Of a stretch of DNA of 64,000 nucleotides, positions 1 to 8,092 are shown piece after piece. Numbering within the stretch: position 1 is the stretch's first letter; the number at the start of each line of letters is the position of its first letter. Under the pieces are notes generated by a model. That model worked only from the letters and a program-made list of their open reading frames with translations, had not been told where the DNA came from and did no database searches. This stretch comes from JANYHH01 sp965249745. GTDB taxonomy: Bacteria; Deinococcota; Deinococci; Deinococcales; JAAFIG01. The DNA lies in NCBI GenBank assembly GCA_965249745.1, contig OZ252252.1, forward strand, positions 4,402,001-4,466,000. Reading direction: 5' to 3'. A program made the position numbers and the translations under genes.

Positions 1-1
1 C

Positions 2-832
2 AACGAGTCAAGTGCGCCTGTTATCAACCATCTGCTGACCGGACACTTCAATGAGGGAGCCGACTACCACACTCAGCGGTCTCGAGGGACAGCCGACGAT
101 TTGCTGATTTACACGGTCGGCGGGGCTGGACGTTTCGGCTTTGCGGGCGGCGATCATGCCACCGAACCGGGCGAGTTGACGTTGTTGCGGACTGGCACAC
201 CGCACCACTACGAAACCCAGGCTGAGATCGGGCACTGGGAACTCCTGTGGGCGCATTTCAGACCTCGCACGCACTGGCTGGACTGGTTGTTGGCTTGGCC
301 GCAGATCGCGCCCGGCGTACAGAGCCTTGTCGTGCCAAAGCCGCAGCGAGCGCGCCTCGAGTCCGCTTTGCGATCCATGCACGCACTGGCGACCAGCGGT
401 CAGCCCGACCGCGAGCAGTGGGCCATGAACGCCCTCGAGCGCGTTTGGCTCGAGTGTCTGCCGCTCATCCAGCGCAATGTTTACGACGAGCGTGTGGCTC
501 GAGCCGTGAGTCTCATTCGGGCGCGATTGAACGAGCCGCTCCTTCTGAGCGATTTGGCAGAAGACTGCCACCTGTCCGTTTCACGCTTGACGCATCTGTT
601 CACCGCGCAGGTTGGTCAAAGCCCATTGGCCTTCCTCGAGACTGAGCGAATGCGCCGCGCGGAACAATTACTACTGCTCACGTCGCTGACTGTTTCCAGA
701 ATCGCACAGAGCCTCGGGTACGAGGACGCGCTGTACTTTTCCAAACGCTTTCGGTTGCGGCTCGGACGCAGCCCCCGGCAATACCGAGCGGACGCGCTCG
801 AGGGGATGGGTGCGTGGGTCGGCGAGAGTTAG
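2..832 (+). CDS. AraC-family transcriptional regulator, 5'-truncated by window edge
   Basis: The reading frame is open from base 2, so the true start lies before the window; an in-frame TTG at 101 is internal to the domain. The visible 276 residues begin inside an AraC-type cupin sensor domain (about residues 8-140). They end in a double helix-turn-helix of about 100 residues, in which SDLAEDCHLSVSRLTHLF and SRIAQSLGYEDALYFSKRF are the two recognition units. Proteins of this type bind a small sugar-like or aromatic ligand through the cupin and activate nearby genes. No target gene is visible downstream on the same strand, and the tRNA that follows is on the other strand. The family call is secure; the ligand is unknown. 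Confidence 0.9.
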   Translation, partial: NESSAPVINHLLTGHFNEGADYHTQRSRGTADDLLIYTVGGAGRFGFAGGDHATEPGELTLLRTGTPHHYETQAEIGHWELLWAHFRPRTHWLDWLLAWPQIAPGVQSLVVPKPQRARLESALRSMHALATSGQPDREQWAMNALERVWLECLPLIQRNVYDERVARAVSLIRARLNEPLLLSDLAEDCHLSVSRLTHLFTAQVGQSPLAFLETERMRRAEQLLLLTSLTVSRIAQSLGYEDALYFSKRFRLRLGRSPRQYRADALEGMGAWVGES

Positions 833-1042
833 GCGGCGACTCGGCTGCGTTGACACAGGTTGACACAGCGCAACCAAAGCAGGGTGGAGTGACAAACTCA
901 GACCACTTTGATCGCGTGCTGCAAATCCTAACTGCTCGGGCCGATGTGACGCGACCCTCCTCGCGGTCGCACCAGCAATCTGCATCTTCCATGAATCTCA
1001 TTGGACCATGATTGCGGCATTTCGCCGAAAAAGCCGAAAGCC

Positions 1043-1074
1043 AAAGAACGAAGTTTATTAAAACCTCGTTCTTT
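1043..1074 (-). terminator. Possible terminator hairpin after tRNA-Gln
   Basis: A perfect 9-bp inverted repeat (arms 1043-1051 and 1066-1074, 14-nt loop) lies just past the 3' end of the minus-strand tRNA gene. On the minus strand it is followed by T-rich sequence (TTTGGCTTTCGGCTTTTTC). The stem is only moderately GC-rich, so the terminator role is inferred from its position. Confidence 0.45.
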
Positions 1075-1087
1075 AGGCGTAGAACTT

Positions 1088-1161
1088 TGGCTGGGGCACG
1101 TGGATTCGAACCACGATTAACGGATCCAAAGACCGTTGTCCTGCCGTTAGACGATGCCCCA
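1088..1161 (-). tRNA. tRNA-Gln (anticodon TTG)
   Basis: Read on the minus strand this is a 74-nt cloverleaf that includes an encoded CCA end. The acceptor arms are TGGGGCA (1161-1155) and TGCCCCA (1098-1092) with discriminator G. The T arm carries the GGTTCGAATCC signature. The anticodon loop is CTTTGGA, giving anticodon TTG, which reads CAA glutamine codons. The anticodon stem has one T-T mismatch at its loop end. The UGGGG...CCCCA acceptor is typical of glutamine tRNAs. Confidence 0.95.
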
Positions 1162-1193
1162 GCACCGTGTACCGCTTCGCGGACAACGGCAAG

Positions 1194-1222
1194 AGTGTAA
1201 TGGCTACGGCTCGAGCGGTCAA
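1194..1222 (-). promoter_or_regulatory. Sigma70-type promoter of tRNA-Gln
   Basis: On the minus strand, TTGACC (1222-1217) and TACACT (1199-1194) are separated by exactly 17 bp, about 33 bp upstream of the tRNA 5' end. The spacer contains a CTCGAG palindrome. Spacing and position fit a strong stable-RNA promoter. Confidence 0.75.
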
Positions 1223-1298
1223 GGCGACAGTCCAGCTTCTGGTTTCTGGTTTCCGGCTACTGACTGTCATGCACGAGGTTCTTGCGGACTCAGGGCGG

Positions 1299-1304
1299 TA
1301 AGAT
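1299..1304 (+). promoter_or_regulatory. Leaderless -10 box (TAAGAT)
   Basis: TAAGAT ends 7 nt before the ATG at 1312, the geometry expected for a transcript that begins at the start codon. There is no Shine-Dalgarno sequence before this ATG, which supports the choice of start. Confidence 0.55.
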
Positions 1305-1311
1305 ACCGGGC

Positions 1312-2481
1312 ATGGTTCGGGATTACGACGTGATTGTCATCGGCGCGGGCGGGGCGGGAAGCAGCAGCGCCTTGGAGTTGGCGCGGCGCGGCAAGCGGGT
1401 CTTGCTCTTGGAGCGGTTCCAGGTCGGGCACGACCGGGGCAGCAGTCACGGACACTCGAGGATTTTCAGGTTCGCCTACGACGAAGCCGATTACGCTCGG
1501 CTGGCCATGGAAGCGCTCGGGGCGTGGCGGCAACTCGAGACGGATTCGGGGGAAAGCTTGCTGACCCTGACGGGTGGCTTGGACTTGGGACCCGTGGGCA
1601 ACGAGAGCTTGGAGCGCACGGCGGCGGGCATGACGGCGGCCGGAGCCGGTTTCGAGCGGTTGACCGCGCCAGAACTGATGGGTCGCTTTCCGCAGTGGCG
1701 CGTGCCAGAGAACTGGTCAGCCTTGTACTCAGAGGACGCGGGCATCGTCGCGCCAACCCACACCGTGGAGGTCCTGGCGGCGCTGGCGCGGGCGGCAGGG
1801 GCGGAACTCTTAGAGATGACAGCGGTGACGGGCATCAACCTCGAGCGGCTGTCTGTGGAAACCAGTCGGGGGCGGTTCGCGGCTGAACAAATCGTGATCG
1901 CGGCGGGCGCGTGGCTGACGGATCTGTTGCCCGATCTCGAGTTACCGCTGAGGGTCACGTTGGAGAGCAGCGCGTACTTCGCGCCGCGCGATTTAGAGGC
2001 GTTTAAGCCTGAGCGCTTCCCGCTCTTCATCAATCACCAATCACTCGAGTATGGCTTTCCAGCCTTCGGCTTGCCGGGCGTGAAACTCGGGGCGCACCAG
2101 AGCGGAGAGGTAACAAGCGCCGAACAGAGAAGTTACGAGGTACCGGCGGAGACGCTCTCAAACCTGCACGGCTTCCTCGAGCGTTTCCTGCCGGGTCAGA
2201 ACTGGCACTTGATTGCGGCGAAGACTTGCCTCTACACCAACACCCCGAGCCACGATTTTCTGCTGGACACGCACCCAGCGTCCGACAAGCTGTTGATCGT
2301 TTCGCCGTGCAGCGGTCACGGCTTCAAATTCGCACCGCTGATCGGTGCGCTCGTGGCGGATCGGCTCGAGGGGAAAACCAACCCGTTTCACTTCCCTCGT
2401 TTTCGGCGGGACGAAGCGCTCCAGGCGGGCGAGGCGAAGCTGCTGTCCAGAGCCACGACCCATTCGGCAACGGTAAGCTGA
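1312..2481 (+). CDS. N-methyl amino acid oxidase (monomeric sarcosine oxidase / N-methyltryptophan oxidase family)
   Basis: This 389-residue flavoenzyme has almost exactly the usual length of monomeric sarcosine oxidase. It should oxidatively demethylate an N-methyl amino acid, producing formaldehyde, glycine or another amino acid, and H2O2 in the cytoplasm. The Rossmann motif GAGGAG is at residues 11-16, followed by LLLERF, which places FAD. SSHGHSRIFR near residue 50 corresponds to the active-site region, and Cys306 in KTCLYTNTPS matches the cysteine that binds FAD covalently. The ATG at 1312 is chosen over an upstream TTG (1282) because of the TANNNT box and the family length. The substrate cannot be read from sequence. 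A PaaX-type regulator follows directly. Confidence 0.88.
   Translation: MVRDYDVIVIGAGGAGSSSALELARRGKRVLLLERFQVGHDRGSSHGHSRIFRFAYDEADYARLAMEALGAWRQLETDSGESLLTLTGGLDLGPVGNESLERTAAGMTAAGAGFERLTAPELMGRFPQWRVPENWSALYSEDAGIVAPTHTVEVLAALARAAGAELLEMTAVTGINLERLSVETSRGRFAAEQIVIAAGAWLTDLLPDLELPLRVTLESSAYFAPRDLEAFKPERFPLFINHQSLEYGFPAFGLPGVKLGAHQSGEVTSAEQRSYEVPAETLSNLHGFLERFLPGQNWHLIAAKTCLYTNTPSHDFLLDTHPASDKLLIVSPCSGHGFKFAPLIGALVADRLEGKTNPFHFPRFRRDEALQAGEAKLLSRATTHSATVS
2474..2479 (+). promoter_or_regulatory. Leaderless -10 box (TAAGCT) inside the end of the oxidase gene
   Basis: TAAGCT ends 6 nt before an ATG at 2486 and overlaps the stop codon of the preceding gene. It has the same geometry as the other leaderless promoters here and would drive the mini-ORF and paaX-like gene. 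Confidence 0.4.
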
Positions 2482-2485
2482 ACGC

Positions 2486-2515
2486 ATGTCCAACGTTGCG
2501 CTGACGTGCCACTGA
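2486..2515 (+). CDS. Leaderless 9-codon leader peptide MSNVALTCH, coupled to PaaX
   Basis: ATG (2486) follows a TANNNT box by 6 nt and opens a 9-residue frame. Its TGA (2513-2515) overlaps the ATG at 2515 of the downstream regulator as TGATG. The downstream ATG has no Shine-Dalgarno sequence. I therefore infer that a leaderless mini-ORF delivers ribosomes to the regulator by termination-reinitiation. This is inference from geometry only; the peptide sequence itself resembles nothing I know. Confidence 0.4.
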   Translation: MSNVALTCH

Positions 2516-3360
2516 TGCAAGCCCGCTCCAGCCTATTCACAATTTTCGGCGAGTTCGTCCACCCACGCGGCGACACGGCCTGGGTCGGCACGATCATCGC
2601 TTGGATGGCGGAATTGGGCTTCAGCGAACCGGCCGTGCGGGCGGCCGTATCGCGCAGTTCCCGGACCGGCTGGCTCGAGGTGAAACGGGTCGGGCGGCGC
2701 TCCTACTACGCGCTGACGCCCGGCGTGCGCTGGCGCGTTCACCGCGCGGTTGGGCGGTTGTACCGACCACTGGATGTCCCCTGGGACGGCTTGTGGCGCG
2801 TGCTGGCCTACAACATCCCGGAAGAGTTGCGCACCGAGCGCGACCGTTTTCGCAAGGAACTCTCGGTGCTGGGCTTTGGGGCATACCAGAACGGCGTCTG
2901 GATCAGCCCGAACAGTCTGGCGAGCGAAGCCCTCGAGCTGGCACGGGTTCATGGGTTGACCGGGTACGTGGATGTCTTCGAGTCGCGGCGGTTGGGCGGG
3001 CGCAGCAATCTGGAACTGGTCGCGGGAACCTGGGACGTGTCCGCGTTGAACGCGGGCTTCGAGCGGTTCCTGCACGAATTCGCCGACGAACCTCAAGTTT
3101 ATCTGGAGAACCAAGCCTTCAGCGTTTACGTGCGCTTCCTGCATGAATACCGCAAGTTCTTGTTCGTGGACCCGGACCTGCCGATGGAGCTGCAACCTCC
3201 GCTTTGGCGTTCGCTCGAGGCGGCGCAGCTTTTTCGCGGGCGGCGCGAACGCCTAGCGCCGCTGTTCGAGGCGTTCGTGCGGCAGAGCTTCGAGGGTTTG
3301 CCAGAGTCAGACTCTGAAACGCTAGCCATAAAAAACGCGCCTCTCGGCGCTGATAGGTAA
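2515..3360 (+). CDS. PaaX-family transcriptional regulator
   Basis: This 281-residue protein matches PaaX, the phenylacetyl-CoA-responsive repressor family. It has an N-terminal winged helix with the hallmark sequence around AVRAAVSRSSRTGWLEVKR (about residues 40-58). The central domain follows, with YNIPEELRTERDRFRKELS and GAYQNGVWISPN, and then the C-terminal PaaX_C region. PaaX proteins usually repress catabolic operons and release DNA on binding an aryl-CoA thioester. No phenylacetate genes are in the window, so the regulated pathway is unknown; the adjacent oxidase is a candidate. The ATG at 2515 is preferred because of TGATG coupling; a GTG at 2506 is the alternative. Confidence 0.87.
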   Translation: MQARSSLFTIFGEFVHPRGDTAWVGTIIAWMAELGFSEPAVRAAVSRSSRTGWLEVKRVGRRSYYALTPGVRWRVHRAVGRLYRPLDVPWDGLWRVLAYNIPEELRTERDRFRKELSVLGFGAYQNGVWISPNSLASEALELARVHGLTGYVDVFESRRLGGRSNLELVAGTWDVSALNAGFERFLHEFADEPQVYLENQAFSVYVRFLHEYRKFLFVDPDLPMELQPPLWRSLEAAQLFRGRRERLAPLFEAFVRQSFEGLPESDSETLAIKNAPLGADR

Positions 3361-3823
3361 AAGAATAGCACGGTATGCAGAATTCGTCAAACGGATTCAC
3401 TCGAGCGGTCGGTTCAGGGGCTTGGTATGTGCGTCGGCTGCGGTAGGTGAGCGGTGAACGACCGTCGGCGACTACAAAAACCGTGTCCGACTCGGGCAGC
3501 CGGGATTATTTTCAAAGAGGAATCCAAGGAGTAGCCCTTGTTGACGGGCCGCAGTCTGAGCGAAGCGTAAAACCCAGTTTATAAGGCCTCAAGCCCACAG
3601 TTTCAGTCTCGAGATCTAAACACACCATCAAATTTCATCTCACAACAGAAATCGTAACCCGAATTTGATTCGGGACAAAACGCGCAGCGCCAGTACGCCG
3701 TTACGCCCATACTGTCTAGGTGCCGAACAACTTATAATCCGACCTGAAAATTGCTTTGGTTTGGATCAGGTGGCGTGAAGCTGAGCGGGTTAAGTTCACA
3801 CGGTAGACGGGAAGTGATGCGAG
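3361..3823. other. 463-bp intergenic region with a short hairpin
   Basis: No convincing ORF was found. It contains a perfect 7-bp hairpin (arms 3658-3664 and 3668-3674, 3-nt loop), two CTCGAG sites (3401 and 3608 regions) and a TATAAT box near the mutS2 side. I looked for tmRNA, RNase P, SRP and 6S signatures and recognised none. The length and structure leave room for an unannotated small RNA. Confidence 0.5.
3733..3738 (+). promoter_or_regulatory. Candidate mutS2 -10 box (TATAAT)
   Basis: A consensus TATAAT lies about 86 nt before the mutS2 start. The -35 position (TACTGT at 3710) is poor, so the promoter is only probable. Confidence 0.4.
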
Positions 3824-6112
3824 GTGCAACGTGCCATTGAAGTGCTGGAATTCGCTGCGGTTCGTTCGGCCCTAGCCGAGCGCGCCAGCACGAACCTGGG
3901 GCGTGAACTCGCCTTGGCGTTGCAACCCAGCACCGACGGCAACCGCGTCAGAACCATGCTCGAGCAGGTTGAGGACGCCCTGTACGGCGCGTCGCTCCAT
4001 CTGGGCGGGATCACCGATGTTCGCGCACTGATCGCCAAACTGGAAGATGGCAACATGGTCTCCGGTAGCGACCTGCTGGAGATTGCCTACACGCTGGACA
4101 GCGCCATGACCCTGAAGCGCGGCATCGCGCAGCACTCATTGGGGCCGCTGCTCGAGGTGGCGCAGGGCATCGGGCAGCACGTGATCCTGACCCGCAGCGT
4201 TCTGGAACGCTTGGACCGCGACGGTTCGGTGCGCGACGATGCCAGCCCGAAATTGCGTCAGATTCGCCGCCGCATCGAGCCGTTGCGCGGCAGTATCCGC
4301 GATCGCTTGACCGGCATCATGGAACGCGCCGGGGACGCGCTGCAAGACAAGCTCATCACCCTGCGCCGCGAGCGCTACGTGATTCCTGTGAAGGCTAGCT
4401 TCGAGAACCAAGTTCCCGGCATCGTCGTGGATAGCAGTGCTAGCCAGCAAACGGTCTTCGTCGAACCGGCTAGCGTCGTGCCGCTGAACAACGAACTGGC
4501 GCGGATTTTATTGGAAGAGGAACACGAGGTCGCCAGAATCCTGCTCGAGTTGGCCCGCTTGGTTCACGACGAGCCGGGGTTGTGGGAGACCTTGCGCGCT
4601 GTGGCGGAGCTGGACTTGATCGGGGCGAAGGCGGCGCTGGCGCGCGACTGGGAGCTAAATAGAGCGCAAATGAACTCGAGCGGCGAGTTTGAATTGCAGG
4701 GCTTGAAGCATCCGCTGATTGAAAACTGTGTGCCGAACGACGTGGTGCTGAACGCCGAGCGCCGCGTTTTACTGATTACTGGTCCGAACATGGGCGGCAA
4801 GACCGTGACGATGAAGTCCTTGGGCCTGGCGGTGCTGATGCACCAGAGCGGGTTGTTCGTGCGGGCGGGCGTCGCCAAGCTTCCCGTGACAGGGGACGTG
4901 CTGGTGGACATGGGCGACGAGCAGAGCATTCTAGAGAGCCTGTCCACCTTCGCGGCGCACCTGCGAAACCTCCACGACATCTTGGAGCGAGCCACGCCAG
5001 ACACGCTGATGCTGATAGACGAGTTAGGAAGCGGCACCGATCCCGCCGAGGGCGCGGCGCTGGCCCAGGCTATCTTAGAGCAGCTTCTCACCCAGGGCGC
5101 TCGAGGGATCGTCACGAGTCACCTGGCACCGTTGAAGGTGTTCGCGTTTGAACGCACCGACATTCAGAACGCCTCGATGGGCTTCGAGGTGGAAAACCTG
5201 CGCCCAACCTATAGGCTGAACGTCGGGCAGCCGGGACGCAGTTACGCGCTGGCGATTGCCCAGCGATTGGGGCTGTCCGGCGCGATTCTCGAGCGGGCTG
5301 AGACCGTGCTGGGACCGCAGGGCGCGAACGTGGAGAAATTGCTGGAAAACCTGGAGCGCGAGCGCGAGAACTTGGCGCGGGACGCGGCGGCCGCCAGAGC
5401 CGCACGCGAAAAATCCGAGGCCGAGGAGCGCGAGTTGCGCGGTCGGCTCGAGGGGTTGAAGGCGCAGGAGTCGCAGTTGTTGTTGAACGCGCAGGCCAGA
5501 GCGGACGGCGTGTACCGCGACGCGATGGAACAGGTGCGGCAGTTGAAGTTACGGGTGCGCGACGGTGAGAGCGAACGCCCGAAGGTCATGAACGAACTGC
5601 GCGAGTTGCGCGCTGGGGCGCAGGCCGCCCGACCCGAGATGACGGCCGTGCAACGCGAGCCGGACGCCTTGAAATCTGGTTCCAGCGTCGAAGTCCCCGC
5701 CTACGGCACGACCGGCACGATCCTGGAACTGCGCGGCAACGACGAGGTGCTGGTGCAGATGGGCTTGCTGAAAGTCACCTTGAAGCGCCGCGATGTCAAA
5801 CTAAAAAAGCCGAACGGGATCGGCGTCAAACTCCCCTCTGGCGGCGGGTACGTGGCTCCCAGAACCTTCGCCAAAGAGCTGAACCTGCGCGGCTCCCACG
5901 TGGAGGAGGCGATCGAAGAGATTCGCAATTTCATCGCCGAGGCGCAAGCCCTGAAGGAAAGCCCCATCCGCATTCTTCACGGAAAAGGTGAAGGTGTACT
6001 GCGGCGCGTGGTGCGCGATTACTTGAAGAGCGACAAGCGCATCGAATCCTTCCACGACGCGCAACCCTTCGAGGGCGGTCACGGCGTGACCGTGGCGCAC
6101 GTCAAGGTTTGA
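3824..6112 (+). CDS. mutS2: MutS2 family ATPase/endonuclease
   Basis: At 762 residues this has the usual MutS2 length. It lacks the MutS mismatch-recognition domain and has core and clamp helices (about 1-290), then the ATPase. Walker A is TGPNMGGKT (about residues 319-327), and Walker B is LMLIDELGSGTDPAEGAALA. A long coiled coil (about 490-600) follows. A C-terminal Smr nuclease domain is marked by LNLRGSHVEEAIEEI and HGKGEGVLRRVVRDYL. MutS2 suppresses homologous recombination or acts in oxidative damage repair and, in some bacteria, splits collided ribosomes. The start is a GTG at 3824 with only weak Shine-Dalgarno support. Confidence 0.96.
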   Translation: MQRAIEVLEFAAVRSALAERASTNLGRELALALQPSTDGNRVRTMLEQVEDALYGASLHLGGITDVRALIAKLEDGNMVSGSDLLEIAYTLDSAMTLKRGIAQHSLGPLLEVAQGIGQHVILTRSVLERLDRDGSVRDDASPKLRQIRRRIEPLRGSIRDRLTGIMERAGDALQDKLITLRRERYVIPVKASFENQVPGIVVDSSASQQTVFVEPASVVPLNNELARILLEEEHEVARILLELARLVHDEPGLWETLRAVAELDLIGAKAALARDWELNRAQMNSSGEFELQGLKHPLIENCVPNDVVLNAERRVLLITGPNMGGKTVTMKSLGLAVLMHQSGLFVRAGVAKLPVTGDVLVDMGDEQSILESLSTFAAHLRNLHDILERATPDTLMLIDELGSGTDPAEGAALAQAILEQLLTQGARGIVTSHLAPLKVFAFERTDIQNASMGFEVENLRPTYRLNVGQPGRSYALAIAQRLGLSGAILERAETVLGPQGANVEKLLENLERERENLARDAAAARAAREKSEAEERELRGRLEGLKAQESQLLLNAQARADGVYRDAMEQVRQLKLRVRDGESERPKVMNELRELRAGAQAARPEMTAVQREPDALKSGSSVEVPAYGTTGTILELRGNDEVLVQMGLLKVTLKRRDVKLKKPNGIGVKLPSGGGYVAPRTFAKELNLRGSHVEEAIEEIRNFIAEAQALKESPIRILHGKGEGVLRRVVRDYLKSDKRIESFHDAQPFEGGHGVTVAHVKV

Positions 6113-6275
6113 TCGTTTCACCTTTGCGAGCGGTGAAGAGCGCATGACCGCCGCGTCCCTCGGGGATGAACTGCCGGTCCAGAATCACGAAGCCAGCCGT
6201 CTTCACGAGGAGGCATCTGAGGAGTTGCCGCCGCCAAACTCGAGCGATGGTACCGGCCACCGACCCCAGAGCCGA

Positions 6276-6281
6276 TACAAT
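6276..6281 (+). promoter_or_regulatory. Leaderless -10 box (TACAAT) of xth
   Basis: TACAAT ends 6 nt before ATG 6288. It decides the start of exonuclease III in favour of 6288 rather than an in-frame upstream ATG at 6144. Confidence 0.6.
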
Positions 6282-6287
6282 CCAACC

Positions 6288-7061
6288 ATGCGTGTCATCA
6301 CCTTAAACCTGAACGGCATTCGCAGCGCCACCACGAAAGGCGTCTGGGACTGGCTGCAAACCCAGGACGCGGACGTGATCTGCCTCCAAGAGGTGCGCGC
6401 CCAAGCCCATCAACTGCCCGATCTCGAAGCGTTGGGGCTGAGCGGATACCATGCTCACTGGAACGCCGCCGAGCGCCCAGGCTACAGCGGCGTCGGATTG
6501 CTCTCGAAGCGGGAACCTGTCAGCGTCTCGAGCGGCTTTGGCAGCGAGGAGTTCGACCGCGAGGGGCGCACGATCCTGGCGAACTTCGGTGCGTACAGCG
6601 TCATGAGCGCGTATCTACCGAGCGGCTCGAGTGGTGAGGACCGGCAGGCCGCCAAGTACCGCTTTCTGGACGCCTTCCTGCCACATCTCGAAGGGTTGAA
6701 GGAGAAATCTGAGTTGTTGGTCTGCGGCGATTACAACATCGCGCATCACAAGGTGGACATCAAGAACTGGCGCAGCAATCAGACCGCCAGCGGGTTTCTG
6801 CCCGAGGAACGCGCTTGGATGGACAGTTTACTTTCCAAAGGCTTCCGCGATGTCTTCCGTGAGCAGGTCGGCGCGGAAACCGCCATCTACTCGTGGTGGA
6901 GCAACCGTGGGCGCGCCCGCGAGAACGATGTCGGCTGGCGAATTGATTACCAGATCGGCACGGGCAAGTTTGGGAACGCGAGCAGCGGCGCGAGCGTCTT
7001 CCGGGAACGATTCTTCAGTGACCACGCCCCGGTGATCGTGGATTACGCACTCGAAGACTGA
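6288..7061 (+). CDS. xth: Exodeoxyribonuclease III (AP endonuclease)
   Basis: This is a 257-residue member of the exonuclease III/APE1 family, which cleaves DNA 5' of abasic sites and trims blocked 3' ends in base excision repair. The catalytic set is visible: Asn in TLNLNGIRS, Glu in ICLQEVRAQ, Tyr in GYSGVGLLSKR, Asp-Asn in CGDYNIAHH, and the C-terminal SDHAPVIVDY Asp-His pair. Starting at 6288 places MRVITLNLNG at the N terminus, as in the family; upstream codons would add about 48 unrelated residues. It follows mutS2 by 175 bp on the same strand but has its own leaderless promoter. Confidence 0.95.
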   Translation: MRVITLNLNGIRSATTKGVWDWLQTQDADVICLQEVRAQAHQLPDLEALGLSGYHAHWNAAERPGYSGVGLLSKREPVSVSSGFGSEEFDREGRTILANFGAYSVMSAYLPSGSSGEDRQAAKYRFLDAFLPHLEGLKEKSELLVCGDYNIAHHKVDIKNWRSNQTASGFLPEERAWMDSLLSKGFRDVFREQVGAETAIYSWWSNRGRARENDVGWRIDYQIGTGKFGNASSGASVFRERFFSDHAPVIVDYALED

Positions 7062-7195
7062 ATCGAATTTTTTCGTCAAGCTCAAAGCCCGCTGACTGGC
7101 ACCTCATCGTCGTTCTCGAGGTGGTGGATCAGAAAAAGAACGAGGCGGTCTCGAGTCCATCCTCGAGCCATCCGCCCCGCTCCCGATGACCGCTT

Positions 7196-8041
7196 TTAGT
7201 AACGGGTCAAATCGTTTTCGACGTAAGTCTGTCCCGCTCCACAACCGATTCGTACCTTAGCATCGGTCGGTTTGGTGACGCCGACGACCTTGCAGGAGAA
7301 GGCACTGACCAGGCTGGCGGGAACCACGGTGCGGCTCTTGACCTCGATCGCCGCCCGCGCCAGGGTGATGCTGCGGTTGTCGTAGACGCTTTGCACGGCG
7401 GTACTGTTCTTCTGAAGCAGCAGCTTCACGCCGTTGTACTCCCAGGCCAGGAACGCACCTTCCGGCTGAAAGGAAGAACCGTCAGTGAAGACCTTGATGA
7501 ATTCCGCCGGGGCGATGAACGCCATGTTCTGATCCACGACCCCCCCTAACATCGCCATCATGCTGCCGCCCTGCATCTGCGGTGCGAACCCGTACTGCGA
7601 ACCGCACGCGAGGCTCGAGATGGCATTCCGAAATCCCGTCACGCCGAAGCGGTACTGGCGCATGGTCTTAGAGGCGTCCATGACGCTCATGGAGAGCGTG
7701 GTTGCGTCCGCCCCGAGGGTCAGGAAGCGCCGTGTCAGATTGGTCGGCAGGTAGAGCGCTGCGCCGAACGGGCCGAAGTTCCAGCGCTCGGTTACGACGG
7801 TTGAATCGTCAAAGCGGTAGCTGACAGACAAATTGCTGCCGCCGGGCAGTTTGTACTGCGGCTGAAAGTTGACTTCCAAACCGCCCGTCTTGCAGGAGAG
7901 TTGCAGAAGCCCACCCCGAGTGGTGTTGAGTTCGGTGATCTGGATGGACTTATCCGGGTTGGCCACGAAATTGCCCATGCTCATCTGGGCGGCCGCCACC
8001 ATCGAAAGCACGAAACCAGCACCGATCACGATTCGTCTCAT
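7196..8041 (-). CDS. Secreted protein with stalk/copper amine oxidase N-terminal-like domain
   Basis: Residues 1-25 form a signal peptide (MRRIVIGAGFVLSMVAAAQM). Most of the 281-residue chain is unfamiliar beta-rich sequence with few charged residues. The last 70 residues, around SITLARAAIEVKSRTVVPAS, resemble the repeat found in stalk and copper amine oxidase N-terminal domains, where a conserved R-T-x-V-P motif precedes a helix. Such domains occur in cell-surface proteins. Three cysteines in the C-terminal half could form a disulfide. A similar domain occurs in the protein at 16326-17102. Function unknown; export is well supported. Confidence 0.65.
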   Translation of the reverse strand: MRRIVIGAGFVLSMVAAAQMSMGNFVANPDKSIQITELNTTRGGLLQLSCKTGGLEVNFQPQYKLPGGSNLSVSYRFDDSTVVTERWNFGPFGAALYLPTNLTRRFLTLGADATTLSMSVMDASKTMRQYRFGVTGFRNAISSLACGSQYGFAPQMQGGSMMAMLGGVVDQNMAFIAPAEFIKVFTDGSSFQPEGAFLAWEYNGVKLLLQKNSTAVQSVYDNRSITLARAAIEVKSRTVVPASLVSAFSCKVVGVTKPTDAKVRIGCGAGQTYVENDLTRY

Positions 8042-8092
8042 GAGATTACGTTGCCCCGGATTTCTGAGCCGGAGCTGAATTTGAGCTGAGTT

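Noticed and set aside
3420..3600. Possible tmRNA, 6S RNA or RNase P RNA
   Set aside because: I could not find the conserved sequence elements of these RNAs; left as an open finding only.
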